NCBI GenBank assembly: GCA_009801015.1
Contig: VHZZ01000501.1
Location: 68,085 to 124,725 of the forward strand
Length of the DNA: 56,641 nucleotides
Direction: 5' to 3'
From: Silene noctiflora
Lineage: Eukaryota > Streptophyta > Magnoliopsida > Caryophyllales > Caryophyllaceae
Every line of letters begins with the position of its first letter. The stretch's first letter is position 1. A model generated the notes under the pieces. It saw nothing but the letters and a program-made list of their open reading frames with translations. It was not told the origin of the DNA and ran no database searches. Made by a program: the position numbers and the translations under genes. Positions 1 to 11,059 of this stretch are shown in pieces.

Positions 1-960
1 TTTATATTGTTTTTCGTTTATGACTATAAATCGCAGGGCAAATTTATGTTATAATCCTTTAAATTTAGGGTTTTATACGGATATTACCCTACAATGTTGT
101 CATCATCATCTCGTCATCGTCTCCTTTAGTTTCGTTATGTTTATAGTGTTAATAATACGTTGTCATATTGTTTTGTTAGGGAGATTTGGTGGTTGCTTAT
201 CGCCTTGAGGTTATATGCTGTATTGCTGCGGATTGATAAAGGTAGGGTTTCCCTACTCAGTACTGTATGTATGGCTGTAAGATGATTTTTGGCTGACTGT
301 TGAGTATGAGTCGTTAGTTGGTCAGTATTGGTATTGGTATTGTTGATGTTTAATTATTGTTGTGTTGTCTATTGTTGTGAGGCGCTCCCTCGGCTGAGTG
401 GAGTCACTTGCGGGAGTGACTTCACGTCCTTGATTCGCCCTCTGTGGAACCCGCCACAGAAGGGGATGTGCACATTAATGAACATGGGTTTTCGCTCAGA
501 AAGGTGAGCGGGGATTTGGTGGGTACGGCAGCGGTCCCCCACTGGCGGCGTGGAGTATCCGATGTGAGGGGTACTCTGGCAGGACTACACATCTTAGTGT
601 GTAGTCAGGGTGTGGAGATGTAACGGTGTGTCTGTATGTTTATTGTTGTATGCGTGTGTGGTTATACATATATTGATTGTGTGTGGTGTTCTCTGTGTTT
701 ATTTATGTTGTGTCTGTCGTGATCCTCTATGGTACGGAGGGGCTTACACTTGGGTCGCCTCTTGGAGCTTTCCACTCTAAGAGGGACGTGCACGTTAATG
801 ACTTGAGTACGGAGGGGCTCATGTGGTCCACCATCTCATGCCTTGCATCCCGCAAGCTCCCAAGTCCTCTAACTCAATACCTGTCAATCAAACTGCTCCC
901 CAATATTTGATTCATCACAGGTGTTCACGAATACACGGTCAACCACGAGGTTGAGTAGGG
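1..960. repeat. LTR-like repetitive DNA with hairpins
   Basis: No gene is supported here. Two related blocks, about 432-478 and 747-802, each contain a short hairpin (arms CTCTGTGG/CCACAGA in the first, CTCTTGGAG/CTCTAAGAG in the second) followed by a shared GGGAYGTGCACRTTAATGA-like string. GC is higher than in the surrounding DNA. I infer retrotransposon LTR or untranslated sequence, because such hairpin plus GTGCAC blocks occur in plant Ty3 elements, but I see no coding domain. Boundaries are not visible. Confidence 0.4.
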
Positions 961-1226
961 ACTAAACAAACAACATAATTAAAGACAGCAATGTTGACAC
1001 AATAATAATAAATCCAACTCGTTATAAAAACCACGGGTTACGATAGCACCCTTAACATTCGTCCGTCCACAACATTATCCAATCACACCCACTCCTCCAA
1101 ACTCCGTCTTAACGCTTCCTCAGCTCCGAATGTGCACATCTCCCTAGCAGTGAGCCTACTAGAGAAGAGACTCTGAGGAGCGGCCAGTGATCAACTGTCG
1201 CCACAAGGACTAGTGGTTGCTCAGCC

Positions 1227-1314
1227 CGGTCCCTTCATATAATAACCAAAGACTAGCGGTATATCGGTTCCTTCAAATAACAACCAAGGACTAGCGGTAT
1301 ATCGGTCCCTTAAA
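1227..1314. repeat. 38-bp tandem repeat, about 2.3 copies
   Basis: Units start at 1227, 1265 and 1303 with CGGTCCCTT or CGGTTCCTT and contain GACTAGCGGTATAT. The period is exactly 38 bp and the third copy is partial. Confidence 0.75.
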
Positions 1315-1410
1315 ATAGAATATAATATTCACCAATACTGATCATAAACAACCCAGCTCCATATTCTCAATTCCACATCCGTAATCAAAATCGCATTAAT
1401 ATAAACCAAC

Positions 1411-1462
1411 CACACACACACACACACGCACGCGCACGCACACGCACACGCACACGCACACG

Positions 1463-1541
<79 letters not shown>
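1411..1541. repeat. compound (CA)n / (CG)n / (TA)n microsatellite
   Basis: An almost unbroken alternating purine-pyrimidine tract of about 130 bp. CA repeats give way to mixed CACG, then a CGCGCGCG core near 1462, then about 30 CA units, and finally TATATATATATA. Reading frames through it encode only Cys-Val or Ala-Cys strings and are not genes. Confidence 0.95.
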
Positions 1542-2034
1542 GTAGACAATTGACAATCACATAAATATAAGTTGAGAAGGATAATCCCTATCTTTTAGCA
1601 AAATACTCCAAATAGAAATCCGAGCAAAGTAAATGAAAGATATTCGTCAACAACACCCATCACCTTTAAGCAAATAATAAATAACAATTACTAGCTACTC
1701 AATTAACAACAATAATTAATTATATCCATTAAATACGATTTATTATTATTATCATATGAAATTTATTAACTAATTAAACCCGTCAAATAACTAACTAATA
1801 AACAATATTTTACGAATACGAATACAACCCTTCCATTATAAAATTATAAACTATTAAATATCGTCATATGCATGAAACAATTATACTTGCCTTATAAACC
1901 AACAAACCAAACTAATTAATTGATTACAATTAAAAACTCCGTCTCACAACAATTATACGAGTCATAAATTATTATATTTATCATTATGTAAATATCGAAT
2001 AAAACAAAACACAAAACAAACAACACAAGACTAA

Positions 2035-2086
2035 ACAAATACAAGTATTCTAACCATATAACAAATACAAGTATTCTAACCATATA
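2035..2086. repeat. 26-bp direct repeat, two copies
   Basis: The string AACAAATACAAGTATTCTAA is followed by CCATAT and then occurs again immediately downstream. Confidence 0.7.
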
Positions 2087-3475
2087 TACACCACCCAAGA
2101 CCTACGCTCAACATCCCCGACAACCACCAGTCCCACATCTGCCAACCACCCACGGCTGCCCAGACAACCACCACCTTCCCTGCCATCTTCCTCAACACGA
2201 CACACCCACACAACTCTTCCCTCTCAACCCGTGACACAAGCACCACGACACCACCACCACAGAACCCCACACCACCTCTGGCCACTACCGTTTCCACCAC
2301 TAATGCACGGTGGTTCCAGGGATGGTATTACCTTCCCCTCACTTCCACCACACAGACCACCAACGTCGTCATAAGACAGTTCCTCACGCGCACTCCCCTT
2401 CCCATGTTTTCGCGTAAAACAACCACCACAATCACCAACCACCACCACTAGGACCGGCCATCACCCAGGAACTCAAGCCTACCTTCCCTTTGCTACGACG
2501 ACCCACGAACCCGACAAACAGCTCGTCTTAAACTTTCGACCCAAAAACCCGCAATAAAACCAATTCTCTTATTCCGGCCACCACCGCCACCAGTGGCCAC
2601 CACAAACATCACTACTAGGGTCAACCCAACCCCCAGGTACCAGCCCATACCAACTCAGGTCACGAGGGGTCCACGAAAGGTCCGAACCCGAGTTCAATTT
2701 ATACGACTCCTACCCGACACCACCAACAATTCACCCAAATAACCACCCATAGAACGGTCGTCGACAGCCCTAGCTAGGTCAGGCTAAGTCACGGTGGTTC
2801 ATAGTCTAGCCTAGGTCAATTGGTACNGTCTAGGGTCAAGCAAGGTCGAAGAAATAATTAACATAAGACGATGTATGAGCAATGTAATAAACGAATTAAT
2901 AAACGATTTTAAGACGGTTTAACAAACTTNCTTGTATGAGGCAAANTAGNNCTTTNTAAAATCTGAAAAATACTTTGAAGCTCTTCCTTGAATTATGAAT
3001 ACAATAGGTCATATTATAAAGTATTTATAGTAGGTTAAAGGAAAAGAGTTTGGGAAGAAATAGAATTTCCATAAGTCATTTAGGAAATATTATCTATTAT
3101 AATTATTAATATTACTAATTTATAAAATTAATAAGTCACAAATACTATTTATTAGATCCGTAAATTTCGACCAAATATGAAATAGGAAAAAATATGAATT
3201 ATAATTATTAAATAAGGATTAAATATAAAATAAGAATTAAATAGGAAATAGGAAATAAATATAAAATATAAAATAGAATTAATTACAAAATATAAAATAT
3301 AAAATAGAATATCATTTTATAAAATAATTATAAAATATGAAATAGCCATTAAAATGTAATTCGTGGAATAATAATAGTTTTACGTAAAATAGTCTCATAA
3401 AAAATTCTATTTAAAATACGTTTATAAAAACATAGTTTTACTTGCATTGACCGAGACTAAAATACGGGGTATTAC
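2087..3475 (-). mobile_element. putative LTR/5' region of a minus-strand Ty3-type element
   Basis: The piece at 2100-2800 is cytosine-rich, the rest very AT-rich. No coding domain is visible and the short open frames are proline/glycine/valine-rich noise. The right end, at about 3475 read on the minus strand, starts TGTAATACCCCGTATTTTAG next to a polypurine tract, as expected for the start of a 3' LTR. The other LTR end cannot be placed. Ambiguous bases lie at 2827, 2930, 2946, 2950-2951 and 2956. Confidence 0.4.
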
Positions 3476-3520
3476 AGTCTTCCCTTCTTAAAACGAACTT
3501 TGTCCCGAAGTTCACCGCAC
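3476..3520 (-). mobile_element. Ty3-type polypurine tract and LTR junction
   Basis: Read on the minus strand, this region gives CTTCGGGACAAAGTTCG, then AAGAAGGGAAGAC, directly before TGTAATACCCCG. A 'GGGACAAAGTTCGTTT...AAGGGAAGA' string just before TGTAA is characteristic of the polypurine tract and 3' LTR start of plant Ty3/gypsy elements. The adjoining internal region is missing: 3562 onward is different LTR-like DNA. This is therefore a solo or truncated end. Confidence 0.55.
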
Positions 3521-3561
3521 TACCCATAACAAAGCCAACCTAAGATCTTTCTCATGACAAA

Positions 3562-4218
3562 ATGCTACATAAAATAGCGGGTATTACAGGTGTCACGTCA
3601 CCTAGAAGGGGTTCAGTTAGCGCCCGGACTCAGTACCAAGGGTATGTCCCGAAGTACCTGTTTTACGGACTGCAGACTGGCTGTTTGGTGGGCGGTGATG
3701 CGGTGCCGTCACCGGGATATTGGTATCGTGGGTGTGTCCCTAGTACCAGTGAGGTAGTCATGTAGTTGCAGTGGATTGTATCTTGTGCATATTATTGGTG
3801 TCGCATATTCATATACATGTGTCCTGTCTTGAATATATATATTATCGAAACTTACGTGTGTTGACTGTGTTTATTTGTCACTTATTTCTGGGGTGGCCTG
3901 TGTTGATCTATATAATATTTCCGATCATATAGGGAGCAGTTTGAGTACATGTTTGCTTTGGTAGCGTGATGGATCACAGGCGGAGACACGGAGTTGGAGT
4001 CGAGTTGCTTAGGCATTTTGTAGTGGCATAGATGTAATAGTGGTGGTGTGTAGAAATCACTTGTACTTATTTATAAATTTATTCGTTATGTAATTCACTA
4101 AATATGTCATTTATATAAAGTGTTTCTCAATTGTAATTCCGATTTCACTGTCTCGGGAAACCGAGATGGTGACATCTCTCGATTACCTTGGCCGGGTAAG
4201 AAGGGGGTGTTACTGTTA
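3562..4218 (+). mobile_element. LTR-like fragment
   Basis: No gene. The sequence repeats the GGGTATTACAG string seen at the Ty3 LTR edge and later has CCGAGATGGTGACATCTCTC followed by GGGTAAGAAGGGGGTGTTAC, which looks like retrotransposon LTR or internal leader sequence. The family is not identified. Confidence 0.35.
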
Positions 4219-4978
4219 GACTCTGGTATTTCTTTTCATGCTTCTCCATAGAAAATTCCTTTTATAAGTTTACTGGTGGACGGTGTGGTACTGCTTACTT
4301 GGCAAATGGTAATACAGTTTCGATTATGGGAAAATGTGATGTTAAAATTCGTACCCTGAGTGGCCTGGGGGTAGCTAATAGATGTCAAAATTCATCCCGG
4401 ACTTGAAAAAGAAATTTTTATCTGTTGGTAAGCTTGATGATAAAAACTACAAGGTTACATTTGAAGGCAGTTCCTAGAAATTAGTCAATGAAGCTATGGT
4501 AGTAACTTATGAGACTAAAAACAGAACGTTTCATTGTACACCACTGCAAAGTGTACATCTAAGAATAATGTAGTTGCTGAAGGGGTGGAGAGATAATAGT
4601 TTCACGAGACTTATTGCAGGATCAGAATTCTATGCATAGCGGGCCTTATATAAAGCTTCTTAGAAACAAATATGGTGGCTCGGAAGCGAGATGTGATCTA
4701 AGAGCGCACAAGGTAAAACTAGCACGTTCGGAAATGTGTACGGAAACTCAAGTAGTCCTAATAAGACAAAGAAGTTAGGTGGGAGTGCACGCCTCAAAAA
4801 ATGAGGTGTGAAACCCGATAAGTATGATTGCCAGTGGGAACAAACTTGGATGATGAAGGGTCAAGGTTGGGTAGTACTTTGGCTGGATTCTTGAATTACC
4901 CATGAGCAAAACATGGTCGCATTAGGTGGAAAAAGTAAAGTACGGTGTTACCTCCGTAATTATTGGGAGGTGGGAGAT
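4219..4978 (+). pseudogene. decayed Ty1/copia pol fragment (protease to gag-pre-integrase)
   Basis: Translation across broken frames gives DSG...SFHASP, the aspartic protease start, which is followed by a stop. Further on come VKFIPDL-like text, LSVGKLDDKNYKVTFEG and AMVVTYETKNRTFHC, the plant copia gag-pre-integrase region. Stops and frame shifts make it non-functional. Integrase, reverse transcriptase and RNase H are absent; the fragment passes almost directly into a polypurine tract (GGGAGGTGGGAGAT) and LTR, so a large internal deletion is likely. Confidence 0.75.
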
Positions 4979-5322
4979 TGTTAGAAATTAACCCCTATAT
5001 TTTGGAGTGAGATGTTTCATGAGAAACATATGAGAATGAATTTCTACCTAAAAGAAACTTGTTTTTCATTGATCACATGAAATCAATGCGAGAGTTTCAT
5101 GTAATTATATATTAGGTGTGAAGTTATTGTTTGTCATTTGCTATAAAAGAAGAAAAAAGCTATGTACTTTTGTATTCTCACATTATCAAGGATCAATAAA
5201 ATTTATAGTGCAATTATAGCGAGGAACTGAGGACGTTGCCAATTTGTTGAACCTCGTAAATTGTTGTATCTTTGTTATTATTCCAATTTTTATCTTTATT
5301 ATTGTGTGTGGTTTCTACCAAA
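4979..5322 (+). mobile_element. copia 3' LTR
   Basis: It begins TGTTAGAAATTAACC immediately after the polypurine tract. It holds a TATA-like CTATAAAAGAAG at about 5140 and the U5-like GAGGACGTTGCCAATTTGTT with TTGAACCTCGTAAATTG, which are standard parts of copia LTRs. The 3' end is near GTGTGGTTTCTACCA. No matching 5' LTR is present in the window. Confidence 0.65.
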
Positions 5323-6520
5323 AATCCATACAGAAGTAATGATTACATTTACTCTTTATCTTTTAATTATCCTTTTTTGTTTTGGTGTCTGCTGGACCAA
5401 TATAATATATGGGGAGAGGGGAATTCAAACTCGTGATCGAGTTTTTGTTACGATATCTCTACCTTAATCATTAGGCTTAAAAATCTCTTTGGTTTTATTT
5501 TATTGGTTTTTTTGTCATAAGGTATCTAATATTTATATCACTTTGCACACAGGTACCTAACATTATTTTTTTGCCTAAAAGTACCTAAAGTTTATATGTA
5601 TTTGTTAACAAGTACCAATTAATGTTTTCCCTAAAAAAAACGTTAATTTTGGGGCTAAGCATGACGGAAAAATGTGATTTATTTTACTCTCTCCTTAATC
5701 CCTTTCTTTAAGTTGATAATCACGTAATTTAAATGTAGTGATAAGATTTAATACGGAGTATACAAGATATCATAGTGGAGAGGTGGAAAAAGAGTTAAAT
5801 TATGTGATTAATTAGTCTTAAATAAATGGATTAAGGAGAGAGTATAAGATATTATAGGTGCAATACTTCATTTTTGTATTGTACGGTAATTTGATTTCAA
5901 AAAACTTCTTTTTTATTATACAATATTATCCTTCCAATTGTATGCGGTAAAAGGAGGGTACATATTCCAAAAATAAAGACCTTTTTGACATATTATAAGA
6001 GATTTATCCAATTTAATTAAATTGAGAAGTTTATAACAAAAAGTGGGAATTGCATATATAAACTATTTAAAATTAGGGTGATGTGATTTTTATTTTTCGT
6101 TTGACTTATTCTAACAATTAACGTCGGCATTTAAAATTTAGTCTTGATATTGATTTTAAATTTTGTTATTTATATCAAAAATTTAAACGCCAAAGTTAAT
6201 TGTGTATTTTTTGTATTGAATTAGAATTATGTGATTTTTATTTGTTTTTTTCTTATTCTAACAATAAACGTAGATATTTTAAATTTAGTATGTATTTTTA
6301 TTTTTGATTATTTTAATTTTTGATTGTTGTTTGATTTACTTTAAAATTAAATTGGTTAAAGTTTAATGTTTATTATATTATTTATTTGCATTTAATGGTT
6401 ACAAATTTATTTTTGTTTTCTTTTTTCTTTTCAAAATAAGAAATGATGACATGGTTTGATAAATTGCTCTTAAATAGTTGAATGGTGAAATGTGATACTT
6501 TAGATTGTCTTTTATTATAT
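5323..6520. other. AT-rich intergenic DNA
   Basis: No gene is seen. It contains a short SINE-like or TE scrap at 5396-5470 (GGGAATTCAAACTCGTGATC), one MITE (5685-5844) and otherwise low-complexity AT-rich sequence. Confidence 0.6.
5685..5844. mobile_element. 160-bp foldback MITE
   Basis: The terminal inverted repeats are TACTCTCTCCTTAATCC on the left and GGATTAAGGAGAGAGTA on the right. They are perfect over 17 bp and continue imperfectly inward. TA at the ends is consistent with a Stowaway-type TA target duplication. Confidence 0.75.
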
Positions 6521-6650
6521 TTATAGATTATAGATTCTAAATTATAGATTATAGATTTTAGATTATAGATTATAGATTATAGATTATAGATTATAGATTA
6601 TAGATTTATAGATTTATAGATTATAGAAGATAGAAGATAGATTATAGATA
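6521..6650. repeat. ATAGATT heptamer array
   Basis: About 130 bp made of repeated TATAGAT/TTATAGA units with period 7, interrupted by ATAGATTT and ATAGAAG variants. It ends near GATAGCTTAAC. Confidence 0.85.
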
Positions 6651-6723
6651 GCTTAACTTCACTAAGAAATGAATACAAATTTTTAAGGAAAATGATATAC
6701 GTTACTTGAATAAGGAAATTGAG

Positions 6724-7420
6724 ATGGCGACACCGGGTGGAACCGAGTTTTAGTACCACCTGGGGTATTTTAGTAAATTCATGCCATTTTTGAGGTCTTT
6801 TTAAAATTTAAAATTTTTCACTTGAGAAGGGTATTTTAGGAAGTTTAATTTACTTATTTTAATACAAAATCCAACTTAATTGTTTAAAGTTATTAATATG
6901 GGTATACTAGGCTAGGAATTTCAGTGAATCTGGGTAATTAATTTAGGGTTCATTATTGAAATTTACAACTTTCTTTGTGTTTGTGATGTAGGAAATTGTC
7001 GTTAAATTGTCCTTCATTTGATTTTCTGAGGCCATTTGTTGTCGTTATTGGGATTCTGAGTAATCAATCAACCAAAATTCAGAAAGTAATCTTATGCTGC
7101 AAAAATGTGATTGCTGATTTTAGTAAACATGAAAAACATTCTCCAAAACCGTTGATGAAGAGTAGCACCATAAAGTCTTGGTAATCCTTACAAGTTTGTC
7201 TCGAATCATCGTGTTAAATTCGCCTACTTTGCAAAAATAATCTCTATCATAGATGGATTTTTTTTCAAATCATAACATTTCCCAAATTTAATTAGGTTAA
7301 GTTACAATATTGCCCATTAAATTTGGCGCAAAATCTGAAAATTGGTTCTTATTTTTCTATTTTTATCATTTTTTAACTAAGGTGTTGCTGAGTTTCGGTA
7401 ACACCCGATGTCGCCCTATC
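6724..7420. mobile_element. about 0.7-kb TIR element, MULE-like
   Basis: The left end reads GGCGACACCGGGTGGAACCG. The right end, read on the minus strand, gives GGCGACATCGGGTGTTACCG. The two ends are inverted repeats over about 34 bp with several mismatches. The interior is AT-rich without a transposase. I could not find a convincing target duplication, so the superfamily is open. Confidence 0.55.
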
Positions 7421-7492
7421 ACTCCCCCTTAATAATACGGAATACAATTTTGTATGACTTCACATTATTATCGACCAATATATGTTAACTCA

Positions 7493-7700
7493 CTAAAATA
7501 TTACTCTCTCTGTCCCCGTCGTGTTTAGTAAATTGTTTACCTTTATATTTGGGGAATAGTTTTGAAGAATAATTTGGCCCTCTTCACTCAATTTGGTCCA
7601 CTTATCATCATGTAATTGGTCATCTTTTTTTTTCTTGATTTTTGTGTCAAAACTAAAAATAGACAAAGGAGTTATCATCAAAAATATTGTCCTCAAGAAA
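7493..7700. mobile_element. degenerate CTCCCTCCGTCCC-type MITE
   Basis: The left edge, TACTCTCTCTGTCCCCGTCG, resembles the common plant MITE end. The interior shares the 'GTCC..TTATCATC..ATTGGTCATC' pattern of related copies. The right end is not recognisable. Confidence 0.4.
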
Positions 7701-7904
7701 AATCATGATGGATACTGATTAAAATTCTTTTAATTTTGTATGGGAGTTCTTTACTCATTGATAAAATTAGTAAAAGATGAGATCCTAATTTCCCTCCACT
7801 ATTAACTCATCTCCACAAATAACACCCTTACATTTCATCTTAACGTTCACAATCCCTCACCCTATTCCAACACACACAAAATTTTCAAACAACCAAAAAA
7901 AAAC

Positions 7905-8996
7905 ATGTCAACAACATCCTCAAATACCTCCCACGCCACATCCCCTACCACCTCCCCTAAACAAACCTCTCCTACCTCCACCACCTCATCCACCCACGGC
8001 CCCGCCACCGCCACAACATCATCACCAACCAAAACTCAAGCGGCCATAAAAACCCTATCCTCCATCCTCCCTACACCACTCTCTCTTTCCTCCTCCCCCT
8101 CCGCCGCCTTCCAGCTCCTTAACTCCCCCGAGGTCTCCAACCAAATCTCCACCCTCTTACGCCACCCGACCTCAGGTTCCGGTGACAACCAACTATGTCG
8201 TTGGCTCTATGACACCTTTCAATCCTCTGACCCTTCCTTACAGATAGTCGTCCTGAGGTTCATACCGCTTATATCTGGCATGTACCTGACACGAATAACC
8301 CAACGCAAACCCCTAGCCGGGTTCGAAGCCGTTTTATTAGCCCTATATGCTCATGAGACCACCGCACGTGACGGTCAAGCCACGTCGGTCACAATTCCTG
8401 ACTTATGTAACCCTAGTGTTTACCATGAAAGTAGTAGTAATGCACCCACGCGTGCTAATAACTCTACCGACCTTAATATCGCTGTCATTTCCCCGAGTCT
8501 TGAGCCGCATGGCACGGTCCGGTCCACAAGGAGGGCTAGGATTGTTGGGGTGGCACTGGAGCTGTTTTACTCGAAGATTTGGGTCATGCCCGTTCAGTCA
8601 AAGATTGACTTTTGCGAGTTTTTTGAGATTTGGACCGGTCAAGTAGATATCCCAAAAACAAATAACGGTGATAACAGTAACAGTAATAGTAATACGACGA
8701 AGAAATTAGGGAGGATACCATTGGCATGGGAGTTGTTACAACCATGTTTGAGAATATTAGGGCATTGTTTGTTAAGTGAGGATAATAATTGTAGGAAAAA
8801 TAATAATAATAGTACGTCCGAGTTGTACGAGAAGGCACGTAGTGCATGTAAGAGTTTGTACGCAAGAGCCATGCATGATGTGAACCCTAAGGCAATTTTA
8901 GCAGCTGGGAGTTTGCTTAAAATTATTAAATTGGAGGAAGATTTGGGTGATTTTGATCCTACTGATATTGCTACGAATAGGATTATTTCTGTTTGA
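7905..8996 (+). CDS. HYC: hyccin (FAM126) family protein
   Basis: An intronless 363-codon frame. Residues 1-45 are a Ser/Thr/Pro-rich, probably disordered leader. From about residue 46 (AAIKTLSSILPTPLSL) the hyccin fold follows, with the family-typical stretches LCRWLYDTFQSSDP, LQIVVLRFIPLISGMYL and GFEAVLLALYAHE. A Ser/Asn low-complexity insert lies near residues 250-262, then LGRIPLAWELLQPCLRILGH and a C-terminal helix region ending in IISV. In eukaryotes hyccin is a scaffold subunit of the plasma-membrane phosphatidylinositol 4-kinase complex; in plants it partners NPG and EFOP proteins with PI4K-alpha. The ATG follows an A-rich leader and is the first in frame. Codon use is C-rich in the first half and A/T-richer in the second. 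Overlapping frames on both strands are shadows. Confidence 0.92.
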   Translation: MSTTSSNTSHATSPTTSPKQTSPTSTTSSTHGPATATTSSPTKTQAAIKTLSSILPTPLSLSSSPSAAFQLLNSPEVSNQISTLLRHPTSGSGDNQLCRWLYDTFQSSDPSLQIVVLRFIPLISGMYLTRITQRKPLAGFEAVLLALYAHETTARDGQATSVTIPDLCNPSVYHESSSNAPTRANNSTDLNIAVISPSLEPHGTVRSTRRARIVGVALELFYSKIWVMPVQSKIDFCEFFEIWTGQVDIPKTNNGDNSNSNSNTTKKLGRIPLAWELLQPCLRILGHCLLSEDNNCRKNNNNSTSELYEKARSACKSLYARAMHDVNPKAILAAGSLLKIIKLEEDLGDFDPTDIATNRIISV

Positions 8997-9670
8997 TTAA
9001 TTAATTATAATCATCTTGTATTATTGGTGGTGAATTAATGTCAATTTTTACCAATTGAATAGGTTTATAATAAAGGAATGGTTTCAGTATATTAGTATAG
9101 AGGAGTACTTCATTTTAAGACTACAAAATAAATCGAATGTATCGATTGACTTTTATGTAATCGGTACCTTAATGTATCGGTTTCTTGTGTAAGAAGATAG
9201 CTCATCTATTAGCTTTAAATGAATTGTTTTCTTATAAAAATGAACCAATGAGAGCCTTTACCACTCACACCAGTCAACTTTGGTAGCCCAACTACATCTA
9301 ATAATACACACATTGTACGAACAAAAAAAAACACATGGAGAATTGAAAAGCCAAGCTTTGGTCATTTCGGTTAAAAGAAGTTGAATTAAACTGAACTAAA
9401 CTGAATGGAACTGAACTACAATAGAGTAAGAGTTAATTTGTAAAAAGATGAGTTAAACTGCACTGAATAATGAAGCTGAACTGAACTGAACGGCACTAAA
9501 CTAAACTAAACTGAACTAAAATGAGCTGATATTAAGTTCAAAAGAATAGAACCTTATTCCTGAAGTCCTAAATGGTTCCTCACATATGTTAGACGATCTA
9601 TTTAATTGTATACCACTTGGTATATTGTAATTTGTATATGTATAAAATAGATTACACTTTTCTCTTTTTC
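8997..9670. other. intergenic: 3' flank of hyccin and AACTGAACT-rich repeat
   Basis: No gene. Positions 9375-9535 are a run of degenerate AACTGAACTAAACTG units. Related TTGAACTTAATTTCAGTTCAG text recurs near 16545, 16600 and 17835, so it is a dispersed repeat family. Confidence 0.55.
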
Positions 9671-9678
9671 TATTAGGA

Positions 9679-9868
9679 GCACAAATTCTCATTTAAGACG
9701 GACACTATCCGTCACAAGGTGAAGACGGATAGTGTCCCTCTCACAATATGCAAGTGGCACTATCTATTGGGTGCTCCATTTTTCCCCCCACTTGCTTTAT
9801 TGTGAGAGGGATACTATCCGTCTTCAACTTGTGACGAATAGTGTCCGTCACAAGCAAGACGCTTTGTA
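9679..9868. mobile_element. foldback element, GACGGATAGTGTCC family, copy 1
   Basis: A long imperfect palindrome. AAGACGGATAGTGTCCCTCT and CACAATATGCAAGTGG on the left pair with CCACTTGCTTTATTGTG and AGAGGGATACTATCCGTCTT on the right. The outer ends are ACAAATTCTC and, on the other strand, ACAAAGCGTCTTG. A second copy lies at 10864-11054. Confidence 0.7.
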
Positions 9869-10490
9869 TTAGGAGATACCAACATATAACATATTCACAA
9901 TTAAATTTGCTTACCAATTAAAATGAACCCTTGTCATTCATTCTAGGCTCCGCAAATGTATACTCCGTAGTTAATAGCTAGATTCCCTTGGGATTGATAT
10001 TGATATTGATATGATGGTCTATTGAATTATGGGGGTTGCTATGCCTATATGATCAAGTTAGGCTGCTTCTCTCCCAATTTCTATCGGCCACTTGTCTTAT
10101 CTTTAGTAATGTAAAAGGTTTTGCACTCAAAGCAAATGATGATTATGTTCTATAAATTAAACACTCACTAATCCTAAATGTTTCATTATATTAAGTTTAT
10201 CGTGCTTCCATTACATCGATTGATCCTACTTGGGACAAGTTAATTATGATGTTGAATGTCAAAACGATTTTGCACAAAATATTTTATTTACAGATTATAA
10301 ATATTACTGATTTTTACCAAGTTAACCAACATATATATATTATTCTCACCGCCGTATAATGTTAATAAGAAAGTGGAAAAGTAAATTAGGGAATAAAGAA
10401 TAATAGTACATTATTTACACTATTATGAAGCTACCAACGATATGAAATTATGATATTCTTTAGTCTGAAACAATGAAACACAATATGTAC

Positions 10491-10702
10491 TACTCCCTCC
10501 GTCCCGGTCATTTGTTGTCCTTTGGTTTTGGCACAAAGACTAAGAAAAGAGGAGGGTGTCAATTATAAGATGACAAGTGGACTAAATTGAATGTGAATGA
10601 TCAAATTACTCATCAAATACAATCCTAAAATAGAAAGGACAACAATTGATTGAGACACCCCAAAATGGAAAAGGACAACAAATGACCGGGACGGAGGGAG
10701 TA
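10491..10702. mobile_element. MITE with near-perfect 31-bp terminal inverted repeats
   Basis: The left end, CTCCCTCCGTCCCGGTCATT followed by TGTTGTCCTTT, is matched exactly by the right end read in reverse. TA flanks both ends. No coding capacity. Conservation of the arms suggests recent insertion. Confidence 0.9.
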
Positions 10703-10737
10703 TATAATTATAAACAAAAAGGAACTTGAGAATATTA

Positions 10738-10832
10738 TTACTCCCTTTTAAATCATTTTCATACGTTTGTTCAAATTACAACATGTTAAAAAAAAGTTTG
10801 AACAAAGGTATGAAAATGACTTGAAAGTATAT
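10738..10832. mobile_element. short (95-bp) hairpin MITE
   Basis: The left arm TACTCCCTTTTAAATCATTT and the following CATACGTTTGTTCAAA pair with TTTGAACAAAGGTATGAAAA and TGACTTGAAAGTA on the right. Only a short central loop remains. Confidence 0.7.
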
Positions 10833-10863
10833 ATAGTTAAGACTTGAGAGCATTTATTGTAAC

Positions 10864-11054
10864 AGCAATTCTCATTTGTGACGGAAGGTATCCGTCACAA
10901 ATGAGAAGACGGATATCATTTTGTGAGACAAAATGCCCAAATAGAGGAGAGAGGAAAGCAAGTGGGGGTGTCCCCACCTTGTCCCCCTATTTGTTTTGTG
11001 AGTGGCATTACCCGTCACAAATACCGACCCGTCACAAGGGAGACGCTTTGTTAT
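10864..11054. mobile_element. foldback element, GACGGATAGTGTCC family, copy 2
   Basis: It shares the ends CAATTCTCATTTGTGACGG and CCGTCACAAGGGAGACGCTT with the copy at 9679-9868. It has internal inverted repeats around CCGTCACAAATGAGAAGACGG and a Y-rich centre. The open frames inside it on both strands are not genes. Confidence 0.65.
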
Positions 11055-11059
11055 TGTAA

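Noticed and set aside
1329..1556. minus-strand frame with long Cys-Val and Ala-Cys runs
   Set aside because: Translation of a CA/CG microsatellite.
2076..2448. two overlapping minus-strand frames rich in Gly, Val and Cys
   Set aside because: Composition follows the C-rich LTR-like DNA; no known domain and no splice or start context.
5396..5470. possible tRNA gene or tRNA-like sequence (GGGAATTCAAACTC)
   Set aside because: Only a B-box-like string is present, without a cloverleaf; more likely a SINE or TE scrap.
8347..8872. frames on both strands inside the hyccin gene
   Set aside because: Shadows of the hyccin coding sequence; the Tyr- and Leu-rich peptides come from AAT/AGT runs.
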